DNA of 45,578 bases from an uncultured Methanobrevibacter sp. (lineage in GTDB: Archaea; Methanobacteriota; Methanobacteria; Methanobacteriales; Methanobacteriaceae), in contig NZ_CAMVPN010000010.1 in assembly GCF_947169325.1 (NCBI RefSeq), positions 1-45,578 on the forward strand, written 5' to 3'. The translations under genes were made by a program, and so were the position numbers. The notes beneath the pieces are model-generated. The model was not told the DNA's origin. It did not search any database and saw nothing but the letters and a program-made list of their open reading frames with translations. Position 1 is the stretch's first letter; the number at the start of each line of letters is the position of its first letter. Below are positions 6,834-17,562 of the stretch, piece after piece.

Positions 6834-9800
6834 ATGAAATTAAATGCGAAACTTTTAGTCGTCGCTTTTATTCTGGCGATCTTTTCAGTAGGTGCTGTTG
6901 CAGCTAGTGAAAACCTTACTCTAGATTCAAGCGAATTTACTCAAGTTCCACATGAACAGGTTGTTTCAGTTTCTGAACCAACAGTTCCGGAAGTTGAAAC
7001 GACAAATCAAGAGACGTCTGCTGCTGATATTAATAATGAAGCATCAGTAAGTTCAGACAATAATTGTACTGATTCCCATTCAAAGGGATCTTTAAGGCAA
7101 GTTAAAAAGGGAGAATCACTGTTAGGTGCAACTAATGATGAGAATGTTTTAGGGGCAAAAACTATAACCCCTGCGGGAACAAAATTTTATAATATCCGTG
7201 ATGCAATTCAAAATGCAGATGAGGGGGATATCATTGATTTAGGCGGTTTAACATATACTGGATCTAAAGTAAGTAATCTTGCTACTAGTAAAAAGATTAC
7301 AATACAAAACGGTATTATTGATGGTATAGATGTTACTTCTGCTAGTCAAATTAATTTTAATAATGTAATAATTAAAGACGTACATTTTACAAATTTTAAT
7401 TTCAAATTAGGAAAATGGTCTAGAGTATTTTTCTTTGTTGATTCAACTTTGGAAAATGTGAAGTTTACAAATTCCAGTCAAGACACCTATATGGGAATGT
7501 TTTCTGGTTTGACCAATACGAAAGCTATAAATGTGGTCTATGATGGTATTGTTTCTGGAACATGTGTTGCAGATTTAAAATATTCCAATTTAACTAATGT
7601 AAACTTTACCAATTCAAGAGTTACTGATGATACAAAAGGAACAGACACCGGACAATTCACTGTAATTATTGGTAGTATACTTGACAATTGTAATTTTATT
7701 AATACTTCTTCCAAACAGCACTCAGGTGCAATCTGTATGGCACGTGGGGAAAATACAGTAATCAATTCCAATTTTATCAATTGTACTGCATGGGTTGGTG
7801 GTGCAATCTATGCTCACGGTGACTTTATAGAAGGTAACAAAAAGTATACAATTGAAAATTGTAAGTTTATTAATTGTCATGCTGAAGAGGAAGGTGGAGC
7901 TTTAGGTCTTTCACACAACAACATGGATGTTAAAAATTGTGTGTTCATAAACAATACTGCAACAAAAGGTGCAGGTATTATGGTTGGAGGAATTAACCAT
8001 CCTGCTGGTATTGATGGGGATAATTCTCACGGTCATAATATCACTATGGAAAATTGTTATTTTGAAAGAAATATAGCAAGCGAAGAAGGTGGAGCTGTAC
8101 ACATTAGTGGAGATAACAACACCTTTATTAACTCAAGATTCTATTTCAATGAAGCTCCGGAAGGCGGTGCAGTTCACATTACCGGTGAGAATGCTGTCGC
8201 AAAAGATTCAATTTTTGATGACAATTTTGCACACGGAGGAAAAGGTGCAGCAATTTATGTAAAAGGAAATTATTCTGATATTGATAGTTCTAAATTTACT
8301 AACCATGACTCTGAAATGGGTACTGTTTATATTTATGGAAATCACTTCACCTGTAATAACTCTGAATTTTACCATAACACTGCAGACCATGGAGGTGCTG
8401 GAATTTATGTGGAAGGTAACTATTCACATATTTATGGTTCCAGATTTGAAGACAATAACGCATCAAGGCACGGTGGAGCTATTCACTCCATAGGAGATCA
8501 TGCAGTAATCAATAATTCAGTATTTATGGACAATCATGCACATCCAAGCATCCAAGATGAAGATTATGGATTGGGTGGTGCGGTTTACATTGACGGTAGG
8601 GATAACCAAGTTGCATACTCTAAATTTAAACACAATACCGCACGTAACGGTTCTGCAATTTATAACAGAGGGGATGACTTAGTTTTAATCGATGATCTAT
8701 TTGAAAATAACCAGGCATGGAGTTATTTCCTCTTCACTGAAGCCAAACCTCCTGAATCTTACTGGAGTGAAGACATGGAAGTATTGGTCAACGTCACTCT
8801 TGTTGCGGGAGATAACCTTATCAATGCTATTTACAACGACCGTGACCCTGATGAGATCTATTTCTACAATGTTACATACACATTGAATCCAACAGATTTA
8901 TACCCAACTGGTATCAAAACCACAAATTCCAGTGAACTTCACCCTGTGGATGGTGTGGAAAACAGTCATGGAGGCGCTGTTCTTTATCAGGATGCTCGTG
9001 AAGATGACCAGATAATAAAAGTTAATGTGACATATAAAGACGGTTTGGTCTTCCAATATTCCGGAAAAACCAACATGTACGGAAACGTTTTGCTTGCACT
9101 TAAAAAGGAAAACCTCACAGACGGTCAGTTCCACCCAGGTGTCTATAATGTAACTGCAGCTCACCCTGCCGATGAAATATATACTGCAATTGACAACAGT
9201 ACCACTTTCACAGTTCATCCGCATGTAGATGTAAGCGTTACAAAAACAAGTAACAAGGATGTTTATGTGGTGGGTGAAAACGCTATATTTACCATTAGAG
9301 TATACAGTGTCGGAACCAATGCGACAAATGTAAAGGTTAGGGATATCCTCCCGTCTTCTTTGAAATATGTTGACTCTTCAGCAACTCAGGGCAAGTACAA
9401 TTCCACAAGCAATGTATGGGATATCGGATTCATGCCTCACTGTGCATCTCAAACATTGACATTGACTGTCAAGACCACAGAATTAGGCGCTTTCAACAAT
9501 GTCGTTAATGTGACCTGCACTGAAAAGGACTGGAATATGTCCAACAATGTGGACAACAAAACCATCAAGGTCGATTTATACTACACCAAGGAAGCTAATG
9601 TAACCAACACTTCAGCAGGTGAAAATTTCGAATATTACTTAAGGGTTTACAATACCGGCAGTTCTATGTACAATGAGACTTTAAGAGTCATCGATACCCT
9701 GCCTGAAGGAGTTCAATATTTGGGTGTTTATGATTTTCAAGGCGCCGATCTGGTTAGATATATCAATTATGGTTTCCAGCAGATTTGGGAAATCACAAAT

Positions 9801-12800
9801 ATTTCAGCAGGCACCCGTGCCAAAATTACCATTAAGGTTAAAGCACTCAAAGACGGTGTTTGGAACAACACCATGCAGGTATGGAATTATCCTCCTGTAA
9901 ACGCTACCGTTAATGTGTCTTCAAATGCTGATTTGCGTGTAGTTAAAGAGGTTTCAGTTAAAAACACCAAAAAAGGAGATTTAATCGATTGGACAATTTT
10001 CGTTAAAAATGAAGGTCCGAGCATTGCTATGGGCGCATATCTTGATGACATATTGCCTGCCGGATTGGAAATTTATGGAATGACAATTGCTTCAAAAGGC
10101 AGTTACAACAGAAATATCGGAAGATGGACCATTGGGGACATGGCAGTCGGTGAAATACAGACTTTAACTATTACTACTAGAGTTACAGTTTCCGGCACAT
10201 CAATTACCAACAATGCTACCGTAAACTCAACTACTCCGGATCCGGTACCTGAAAACAACTTTGACAATGAAACTGTTAATGTGACTCCTGAAGGAGACGT
10301 CGGCATTGAAAAATCAGTTTCAAGTCAGAGTGTTTCTCACAATTCCATTGTAATATGGACTCTCAATGTCACAAACCACGGTCCGGACAAGGCCACTGGA
10401 GTATATGTGATTGACAGATTGCCTAATGGCTTAGATTATATTAATTCAACCAGAACAAAAGGCAGTGCATATAATCCTGTTTCCGGAAGATGGGATATTG
10501 GCGAGTTGGCAAATGGTGAGTCTGCAATCTTGACAATCAATACAAAAGTAAACATTTACGACGGTTTTATTTCAAACAACGCTACTGTTTACAGTACTTC
10601 TGTTGATACAAACCCAGACAACAATCATGATGAAAACTTCACTCAGATTTCAACTGTAGCTGATGTAAGCATCGTTAAATTGGTTTCAAACCAAACCTCT
10701 CACTATGGTGATGTAATTGAATGGACAGTCATTGTAACCAACAACGGCCCTAATACTGCTGAAAATGTATATGTAATTGACTTTTTACCTGTTGTATTGG
10801 TACAGACCAAACAACCTTATATTTCCAAAGGTCAAATTGCTCACTTGGGTCAGAATGGATTATGGACCATTGGTGATTTGGCAAATGGTGAATCAGCATT
10901 CATTATTATTTACACAAAAGTCAACACAACAGACAAAACCATAATCAACGTTGCAAATGTAACCACTTCAACTTATGATTCCAATTTATCCAACAATTGG
11001 GCTGAAAATATAACCTATGTTCCTCCTGAAGCTGATGTTGAAGTTATCAAAACAGTTAATAATTTAACTCCTAATAAAGGAGATACAATTGTTTGGACTA
11101 TTACAGTCATTAACCATGGTCCTGATGTAGCTGAAAATGTTATAGTAACTGATATATTGCCTGCTGGCGTAGAATATGTATCACATCAAGGTTCATATCA
11201 CCATGGCTCAGGCATATGGGATGTCGGTAGCTTGGCACATAAGGAAACTAAAACATTAAACATTACTACAAAGGTTGTAGACACTGGTAAAATTACAAAT
11301 GAAGTAAATGTAACCACCACAACCTATGACACAGATTTAACCAACAACTATGATAATGAAACCATTGATGTTCCTGCAATTGCTGATTTGGCAATCACTA
11401 AAGAGGTATCCAATAAGACTCCTAAGTATGGTGATTTGATCAACTGGACAATTACTGTTACAAACAATGGCCCTAACAATGCAAGAAATGTCGTCGTTAA
11501 TGATAAGTTGCCTAAAGGATTAATTTATGTAACCCACAATGCAACTAAAGGTTTGTATGATTCAGTTCAAGGAATCTGGCAAATCGGGGATGTAATGCAC
11601 TTTGAAAATGAAAGCATTGTCATTACCACTCGTGTAAATATCACAAACACTACTATAACTAATGTTGCTGTAGTTACTTCAACTACTCCTGACCCTGATG
11701 ATTCAAACAATAAGGCCAACAACACTACTACAGTAGGGCCTGTTGCAGACTTGGCTATTGAAAAAACCGTAAACAATCATAGTCCTATTAAGGATGAAAA
11801 TGTTGTCTGGACAATTACAGTCACAAACAATGGTCCTGATGCAGCAATCAATGCTGTTGCAACCGATGTCATACCAAACGGTTTGGTTTTCGTTGAAGCT
11901 ACTGGTGACGGTACTTACAATTCTCGAACTAATTTATGGGATATTGGTGACATTGAAAATGGAGGAACCAGAGTATTGAACATTACAACAAAAGTGGATG
12001 TCAGTAAGGCGGTCATCACTAACGTTGTAAATGTAACTTCAGATACTCCTGATCCTGACGATTCAAACAACGAAGACAATGCTACCATTGATGTCGGTCA
12101 CGAAACTGATTTGGAAGTAATCAAAACAGTATCAAACTCCACTCCAAAATCTGGTGATGAAATAATATGGAACATAACCGTCATTAACCACGGTCCTGAT
12201 GACGCTATCGAAACTGTTGTAACTGATAAGTTGCCTGCAGGATTGGTATGGATTAGCGATGACAGTAACGGCAAATATAATCATGTTACCGGAATCTGGA
12301 ATATCGGAACATTAAAGAATCACACTAATGTGACTTTACTGATTAGGACTTTGGTAAATGCATCAGGCGTAAACATTACAAACATTGCTAATGTAACCAC
12401 TGATACCCGTGACACCAACGAGTCAAACAATGAGGACAATGACACTATCGATGTTCCTGCAGATCCAAAAGCTGATTTGGAGATTGTCAAAGTGGTATCC
12501 AACAAGAATCCTCGCTTCGGTGAAGAGATAACATGGACTATTAAAGTAATCAACAATGGTCCTGATACTGCATATAACGTAACAGTAACCGATAAATTGC
12601 CTTCCGGCTTAATTTATAAGGCTGACGATTCAAACGGAAAATACAACCCAACTACCGGTGTTTGGGATATTGGAGAATTGGCTAACAACGAACCTAGAGC
12701 TTTGGTTATTACCACATTGGTTAACATTACCAATGCCACTATTACAAATGTCGCTGTTGTAAATTCAACTACTCCAGATCCTAACGAAGAAAACAATAAA

Positions 12801-15800
12801 GCGAACAACAATACTACTGTAGCTCCTGAAGCTGATTTGGAAATCATTAAATTGGTATCTAACTCTACATCTCATAAGGGCGACATTATCACTTGGACCA
12901 TTACAGTAACCAACAAGGGTCCTGATGCCGCATTTAATGTGTATGTGAGAGATGAATTGCCTGCAGAATTAGTTTACACTAGCTATTCAAAAACCAAAGG
13001 ATTATTTGATTTGGATACTTTAACATGGTATATTTCAAGCTTGGCTAAAGGGGAATCACAGAATTTAACATTGAATACTTTAGTAAACGTCACTAACATG
13101 ACCTTAATGAATAAAGTGAATGTTACCAACGATGTTTATGATCCTAATCAAACCAATAATGAAGCTAACAATAATACTACTGTAGCTCCTGAAGCTGACC
13201 TAGAAGTTATCAAAACTGCCATGAACGCTACTGTTGGAAAAGGTGATGTTGTAGTTTGGAACATTACCATTATCAATCATGGTCCTGACACAGTCACTGA
13301 AATTTTTGTAGTTGACAGTGCTCAACAGGGATTGGTATTTGTCGCTACAAATGGTAACTTGGCCATAGAACAGACAATAACAAGACACATGTATCTTAAT
13401 TTGGAAGTTGGTCAATCAATAACCTTCTTTGTTAAAACTTTGGTAAATGCATCTGACGTTAACTTAACAAACAATGTTTTAGTAATTGGAAATGTCACTG
13501 ACCCTAATCCAAACAACAATAGGGACAACGATACAATTGAAGTGCTGCCTACTGCAAACCTTGTAGTTGTTAAAACCGTATCAGCTAATGTGACTAAAGC
13601 AGGCGATGAGATTACCTGGACTATTACTGTAACCAACAATGGTCCTGACACTGCCGTTAACACCAGGGTAACTGATGAGTTGCCTAAAGGCGATTTAATC
13701 TACAGCGGCCATAAGGCTGACGTTGGTAATTATGACCCTGAGTCCGGAATCTGGATTGTTGGTGATTTGGCAAGCGGAGATTCAAAATCTTTACAGATCA
13801 GAACTATTGTTAACATTACTAACAAGACAATCGTCAATGTTGCTAATGTAACCAGTGACACTCCTGGAAACAAAACAAATGATACAAACAAAACCACTTC
13901 CATTCCTGAAGCTGATTTGGAAGTTATCAAAACTGCTATGAACGCTACCGTTAGGAAAGGTGATTATGTGGTCTGGAACCTTACCTTTATCAATCATGGT
14001 CCTGATACAATCACCGAGATTTTGATAATTGACAGCGCTCAACAGGGATTGGTATTTGTTGATACCAATGGTAACTTGGCTAGTGAACAAACAATAAGAG
14101 ATCGTATTGTGGTTAATTTAGAAGCCGGCCAATCAATTTCAAAGAAAATAAAAACCTTGGTAAACGCATCTGATGTTATCTTAACAAATAATATTTTAGC
14201 AATCGGAAATGTTTTCGACCCTAATCCAAACAACAATAGGGACAACGATACAATTGAAGTGTTGCCTATAGCTGATTTGGAAATTGTCAAATTGGTATCC
14301 AACCCTAATCCTAAGGCTGGAGATATTGTAACCTGGACAATTACAGTCACTAACAACGGTCCTGATGCTGCGAAAAACGTTAACGTAACCGATAAATTAC
14401 CTGAAGGCTTAACCTACAAGACCCATAAGGTAGATTATGGTTTGTATGATCCGTCCAACGGCGTTTGGATTATTGGCGAAATGGCTAAAGGTCAATCATA
14501 CAGTTTAGTTATCAATACTACTGTAGATATCGTTAACGGAACCATTGAGAATGTTGCTGTTGTCACTTCAGACACTCCGGATAACAATACTGACAACAAC
14601 AAGGCTAACAATAACACTACCGTTAATGAAAACGCTGACTTGGTAATCGTCAAAGAGGTTTCAAACAAGAATCCTCACAAAGGAGACATCATTACCTGGA
14701 CCATTACAGTAACCAACAAAGGTCCTAGCGATGCTAAAAACGTTAAAGTAACTGACAAATTGCCTGAAGGATTGTTATTCAGAGGCTCCAATGGTGCTTA
14801 TAACCCTGAAACCGGTGTATGGACAGTTGGCGATTTGGCAAACGGCAAGTCTTCAAGCCTGGTTATCACCACTCTTGTAGACATTACAAACAGAACTATT
14901 ACAAATGTAGCTGTTGTCACATCAGACACTCCGGATTCAAACGAAACCAACAACAAAGGTAACAATACAACTGATGTTGCTCCTGAGGCGGATTTGGAAG
15001 TAATCAAAACAGTAAGCAATTCAACTCCTAAGGCTGGAGACATCATAACCTGGACCATTACTGTAACCAACAAAGGTCCGGACACAGCAGTTAATGTGAA
15101 GATAGTCGACACTCTTCCGGATGGACTTTTAGTGGTCGTCAATGGAATTGCAAAACCTACAAATGAAATCACTGTTGAAATCCCATCCATCGAGGATGGC
15201 AAATCATCAGAATTCACTGTTGAAACATTGGTCAACATTACCAATGCAAATATCACAAACGTTGCTGTAGTCAATTCAACAACATACGATCCGAACGAAA
15301 CAAACAATAAGGATAATGAAACTGTCAATGTACCTGCAGAAGCTGATTTGAGCATTGTCAAATTGGTATCAAATGCAACCGCTCACAAAGGAGACATTGT
15401 TACATGGACTGTTATTGTCACCAATAACGGCCCTGATGCTGCGAAAAACGTATATGTAAATGACATATTGCCTAACGGATTAGTTTACAAAGCTCACAAA
15501 GCTACTAAAGGACTGTTCGATTCAAACAGAATGGTATGGTTCATTACTGCTTTGGCAAATGGAGAATCCCAGACATTAACAATCGATACTTTGGTAGACA
15601 CTACCAACACTAAAATCACAAACATCGTTAATGTGACATCTGACACTCCTGATTCAGACAAAACCAACAATGTAGCAAACAACACAACTGATGTGCCTCC
15701 TGAAGCTGACATCGGTGTAGTTAAAGAGGTAAATGAAACAGAATGTGTAAAAGACCAAATCGTTGAATGGAAGATTACAATGACCAACCACGGTCCTGAC

Positions 15801-17279
15801 GGTGCAGACAATGTCATCGTTAAAGATAACTTGCCTGACACATTGATATTCATCAGTGCAGACGGCAATTATAACCCGCAAACAGGTATTTGGACTATCG
15901 ATTATTTGGCAAGTGGTGAAACACGTGTTTTAACCATTGTAACAAAAGTCAACACTACCGGCATGGTAATTGTAAACAATGTTACCGCAACAAGCGGAGT
16001 ATACGATCCTGACATGAGCAACAACAAGGCAACCAACAAAACTACAGTCGTAACTGAAACCCTAGCTGATTTGGTAGTCGTTAAAGTCGTTTCAAATAAG
16101 AATCCTCACAAAGGTGATGAGATTACCTGGACTATTACTGTAACCAATAACGGTCCGGACACAGCAAAAGACGTTACTGTAACTGATAAATTGCCTAGCG
16201 GATTAACATTCATCGAATCCGATGGCAGTTATGATGCATCCACTGGTGTTTGGACTATTGGAGATTTGGCTAACGGCAAATCTGTAAGCCTTACAATCAA
16301 GACAAAAGTTGACATTACCAATGCAAACATTACAAATGTCGCTGTAGTAAACTCCACTACTCCTGACAACAACACCGACAACAACAGAGGCAATGACACT
16401 ACCGGTGTTGACCCTGAATCTGACATTAAAGTTGTCAAAACAGTATCCAATCCTGAACCTGCACAAGGTGATGTGATTACCTGGACTATCGTTGTTGCGA
16501 ACTTAGGTCCTGATACTGCCAAAAACGTATATGTGGAAGAATTCATCCCTAGCGGATTGCAATTGATTTCAGCAAGAGGAACCAAAGGATTCTTCATGAA
16601 TGAAATATGGACTGTTGGAGATTTAAGCAACGGTGAAATTGCTACTTTAACATTAACCACAAAAGTATTGACTTCAAGCGGTACAATCGTAAACAATGTT
16701 ATTGCACATACTTCAACCTACGATCCGAATCAGACCAACAATAAGGATACCGCAAAGGTAACTCCTAAAAAAGTAAAAACCAGTGCTGATTTGGAAATAA
16801 TCAAAGTTGCAAACAAGGAAGTTGTGGAAGTTGGAGACAAGATTATCTGGACCATTAAGGTTATCAACCACGGCCCTGATAAAGCTATTAATGTTCGTGT
16901 AACTGATGGCGCAACCGGAGACATGGAATTCGTATCTGCAAGTGCATCTAAAGGTTCATTTGATGATGATATGGGCGTTTGGACCATTGGAGATATGGAA
17001 GTTGGTGAAACTGCAGTGCTTCAAATTACCTGTATTGCATTGAGTGAAACTGTAAACGTTAACAGTGCAGTTGTTGAAAGTGACACTCCAGATCCAAATG
17101 AGGACAACAACTATGATGAAGCTAGCGTTGAAGCAGTAAACCCTGTTCCGGATGAACATCCTCAAAACAATCCAACTCCAAGTCAGGCTCCAACTATGCA
17201 TGCAACCGGTAATCCGATTGTGATTGTTCTGTTGGCATTGTTGACTATAGTTGGCGTAACATTAAGAAGAAGAAATTAA
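6834..17279 (+). CDS. Giant adhesin-like protein: beta-helix followed by about 22 DUF11 repeats and LPXTG-like anchor
   Basis: A 3481-residue surface protein. Residues 1-24 are a signal peptide (FSVGAVAASEN at the cleavage site). Residues of about 115-660 form a right-handed parallel beta-helix with repeating GGA(I/V), NC.F.NN and NNTA patterns, as in polymorphic outer-membrane-like adhesins. From about residue 796 to 3420 I count 22 DUF11 units of about 118 residues each, with the pattern ADLEIVKLVSN, WTITVTNNGPD, VTDKLP.GL, W.IGDLANG, ITNVAVV and DP..TNN. These make a long stalk. The C-terminus MHATGNPI, a hydrophobic segment and RRRN match the 3935 protein. Units 12 and 14 share an odd variant (SAQQGLVFV), showing a two-unit duplication. 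Likely role: adhesion to host, partner microbes or surfaces; the ligand is unknown. GAGGT precedes the ATG. Confidence 0.93.
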   Translation: MKLNAKLLVVAFILAIFSVGAVAASENLTLDSSEFTQVPHEQVVSVSEPTVPEVETTNQETSAADINNEASVSSDNNCTDSHSKGSLRQVKKGESLLGATNDENVLGAKTITPAGTKFYNIRDAIQNADEGDIIDLGGLTYTGSKVSNLATSKKITIQNGIIDGIDVTSASQINFNNVIIKDVHFTNFNFKLGKWSRVFFFVDSTLENVKFTNSSQDTYMGMFSGLTNTKAINVVYDGIVSGTCVADLKYSNLTNVNFTNSRVTDDTKGTDTGQFTVIIGSILDNCNFINTSSKQHSGAICMARGENTVINSNFINCTAWVGGAIYAHGDFIEGNKKYTIENCKFINCHAEEEGGALGLSHNNMDVKNCVFINNTATKGAGIMVGGINHPAGIDGDNSHGHNITMENCYFERNIASEEGGAVHISGDNNTFINSRFYFNEAPEGGAVHITGENAVAKDSIFDDNFAHGGKGAAIYVKGNYSDIDSSKFTNHDSEMGTVYIYGNHFTCNNSEFYHNTADHGGAGIYVEGNYSHIYGSRFEDNNASRHGGAIHSIGDHAVINNSVFMDNHAHPSIQDEDYGLGGAVYIDGRDNQVAYSKFKHNTARNGSAIYNRGDDLVLIDDLFENNQAWSYFLFTEAKPPESYWSEDMEVLVNVTLVAGDNLINAIYNDRDPDEIYFYNVTYTLNPTDLYPTGIKTTNSSELHPVDGVENSHGGAVLYQDAREDDQIIKVNVTYKDGLVFQYSGKTNMYGNVLLALKKENLTDGQFHPGVYNVTAAHPADEIYTAIDNSTTFTVHPHVDVSVTKTSNKDVYVVGENAIFTIRVYSVGTNATNVKVRDILPSSLKYVDSSATQGKYNSTSNVWDIGFMPHCASQTLTLTVKTTELGAFNNVVNVTCTEKDWNMSNNVDNKTIKVDLYYTKEANVTNTSAGENFEYYLRVYNTGSSMYNETLRVIDTLPEGVQYLGVYDFQGADLVRYINYGFQQIWEITNISAGTRAKITIKVKALKDGVWNNTMQVWNYPPVNATVNVSSNADLRVVKEVSVKNTKKGDLIDWTIFVKNEGPSIAMGAYLDDILPAGLEIYGMTIASKGSYNRNIGRWTIGDMAVGEIQTLTITTRVTVSGTSITNNATVNSTTPDPVPENNFDNETVNVTPEGDVGIEKSVSSQSVSHNSIVIWTLNVTNHGPDKATGVYVIDRLPNGLDYINSTRTKGSAYNPVSGRWDIGELANGESAILTINTKVNIYDGFISNNATVYSTSVDTNPDNNHDENFTQISTVADVSIVKLVSNQTSHYGDVIEWTVIVTNNGPNTAENVYVIDFLPVVLVQTKQPYISKGQIAHLGQNGLWTIGDLANGESAFIIIYTKVNTTDKTIINVANVTTSTYDSNLSNNWAENITYVPPEADVEVIKTVNNLTPNKGDTIVWTITVINHGPDVAENVIVTDILPAGVEYVSHQGSYHHGSGIWDVGSLAHKETKTLNITTKVVDTGKITNEVNVTTTTYDTDLTNNYDNETIDVPAIADLAITKEVSNKTPKYGDLINWTITVTNNGPNNARNVVVNDKLPKGLIYVTHNATKGLYDSVQGIWQIGDVMHFENESIVITTRVNITNTTITNVAVVTSTTPDPDDSNNKANNTTTVGPVADLAIEKTVNNHSPIKDENVVWTITVTNNGPDAAINAVATDVIPNGLVFVEATGDGTYNSRTNLWDIGDIENGGTRVLNITTKVDVSKAVITNVVNVTSDTPDPDDSNNEDNATIDVGHETDLEVIKTVSNSTPKSGDEIIWNITVINHGPDDAIETVVTDKLPAGLVWISDDSNGKYNHVTGIWNIGTLKNHTNVTLLIRTLVNASGVNITNIANVTTDTRDTNESNNEDNDTIDVPADPKADLEIVKVVSNKNPRFGEEITWTIKVINNGPDTAYNVTVTDKLPSGLIYKADDSNGKYNPTTGVWDIGELANNEPRALVITTLVNITNATITNVAVVNSTTPDPNEENNKANNNTTVAPEADLEIIKLVSNSTSHKGDIITWTITVTNKGPDAAFNVYVRDELPAELVYTSYSKTKGLFDLDTLTWYISSLAKGESQNLTLNTLVNVTNMTLMNKVNVTNDVYDPNQTNNEANNNTTVAPEADLEVIKTAMNATVGKGDVVVWNITIINHGPDTVTEIFVVDSAQQGLVFVATNGNLAIEQTITRHMYLNLEVGQSITFFVKTLVNASDVNLTNNVLVIGNVTDPNPNNNRDNDTIEVLPTANLVVVKTVSANVTKAGDEITWTITVTNNGPDTAVNTRVTDELPKGDLIYSGHKADVGNYDPESGIWIVGDLASGDSKSLQIRTIVNITNKTIVNVANVTSDTPGNKTNDTNKTTSIPEADLEVIKTAMNATVRKGDYVVWNLTFINHGPDTITEILIIDSAQQGLVFVDTNGNLASEQTIRDRIVVNLEAGQSISKKIKTLVNASDVILTNNILAIGNVFDPNPNNNRDNDTIEVLPIADLEIVKLVSNPNPKAGDIVTWTITVTNNGPDAAKNVNVTDKLPEGLTYKTHKVDYGLYDPSNGVWIIGEMAKGQSYSLVINTTVDIVNGTIENVAVVTSDTPDNNTDNNKANNNTTVNENADLVIVKEVSNKNPHKGDIITWTITVTNKGPSDAKNVKVTDKLPEGLLFRGSNGAYNPETGVWTVGDLANGKSSSLVITTLVDITNRTITNVAVVTSDTPDSNETNNKGNNTTDVAPEADLEVIKTVSNSTPKAGDIITWTITVTNKGPDTAVNVKIVDTLPDGLLVVVNGIAKPTNEITVEIPSIEDGKSSEFTVETLVNITNANITNVAVVNSTTYDPNETNNKDNETVNVPAEADLSIVKLVSNATAHKGDIVTWTVIVTNNGPDAAKNVYVNDILPNGLVYKAHKATKGLFDSNRMVWFITALANGESQTLTIDTLVDTTNTKITNIVNVTSDTPDSDKTNNVANNTTDVPPEADIGVVKEVNETECVKDQIVEWKITMTNHGPDGADNVIVKDNLPDTLIFISADGNYNPQTGIWTIDYLASGETRVLTIVTKVNTTGMVIVNNVTATSGVYDPDMSNNKATNKTTVVTETLADLVVVKVVSNKNPHKGDEITWTITVTNNGPDTAKDVTVTDKLPSGLTFIESDGSYDASTGVWTIGDLANGKSVSLTIKTKVDITNANITNVAVVNSTTPDNNTDNNRGNDTTGVDPESDIKVVKTVSNPEPAQGDVITWTIVVANLGPDTAKNVYVEEFIPSGLQLISARGTKGFFMNEIWTVGDLSNGEIATLTLTTKVLTSSGTIVNNVIAHTSTYDPNQTNNKDTAKVTPKKVKTSADLEIIKVANKEVVEVGDKIIWTIKVINHGPDKAINVRVTDGATGDMEFVSASASKGSFDDDMGVWTIGDMEVGETAVLQITCIALSETVNVNSAVVESDTPDPNEDNNYDEASVEAVNPVPDEHPQNNPTPSQAPTMHATGNPIVIVLLALLTIVGVTLRRRN
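13191..14627 (+). repeat. Two-unit (A-B-A-B) duplication inside the DUF11 array
   Basis: The unit starting at 13191 and the unit starting at 13908 begin with nearly the same sequence (EADLEVIKTAMNATV) and both carry the unusual SAQQGLVFV and NPNNNRDNDTIEVLP segments not found in the other repeats. The offset is 717 bases, 239 codons, or two DUF11 units. The intervening and following units (13 and 15) are less alike. This indicates either duplication of a two-unit block followed by divergence, or gene conversion between alternate units. Confidence 0.75.
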
Positions 17280-17288
17280 ACACATGAA

Positions 17289-17324
17289 ATGGGAATTGAT
17301 TTTCCCATACTTTTTTTATTTTTT
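17289..17324 (+). terminator. Terminator behind the giant adhesin gene
   Basis: ATGGGAA (17289-17295) pairs with TTCCCAT (17102+200, i.e. 17302-17308) around a 6-base loop, and is followed by two long T runs. It starts about 10 bases after the stop codon. The rest of the 283-base gap to the next gene is AT-rich and shows no gene. Confidence 0.7.
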
Positions 17325-17562
17325 GCAAATTTTTTCACTATCATTTAATCGAAGATAGCTATTATAATTTAACATTAACATTAACAACTATCATTTTAAT
17401 CAAAGCTTCTTTTTATAATATTAATCAATCACTATAATTTTTCCAGACTTTATCTTCACGTATAGGTAAGGCCAACAATATTTTCCAATTTCAAATTAAT
17501 TCCAATATTTTAAAAGATATAATAGACATAAATATTGTTGATTAAATTAATTGTGTGATTAA

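Noticed and set aside
14798-15361. Long antisense open frames across the giant adhesin (for example 187 codons here)
   Set aside because: They arise from the repetitive codon pattern of the DUF11 units, repeat at the same place in each unit, and have no ribosome binding sites or recognisable domains.
9200-17100. DUF11 array considered as a mobile or phage-derived repeat
   Set aside because: All units are in one frame with signal peptide and anchor at the ends, so it is a single surface protein.
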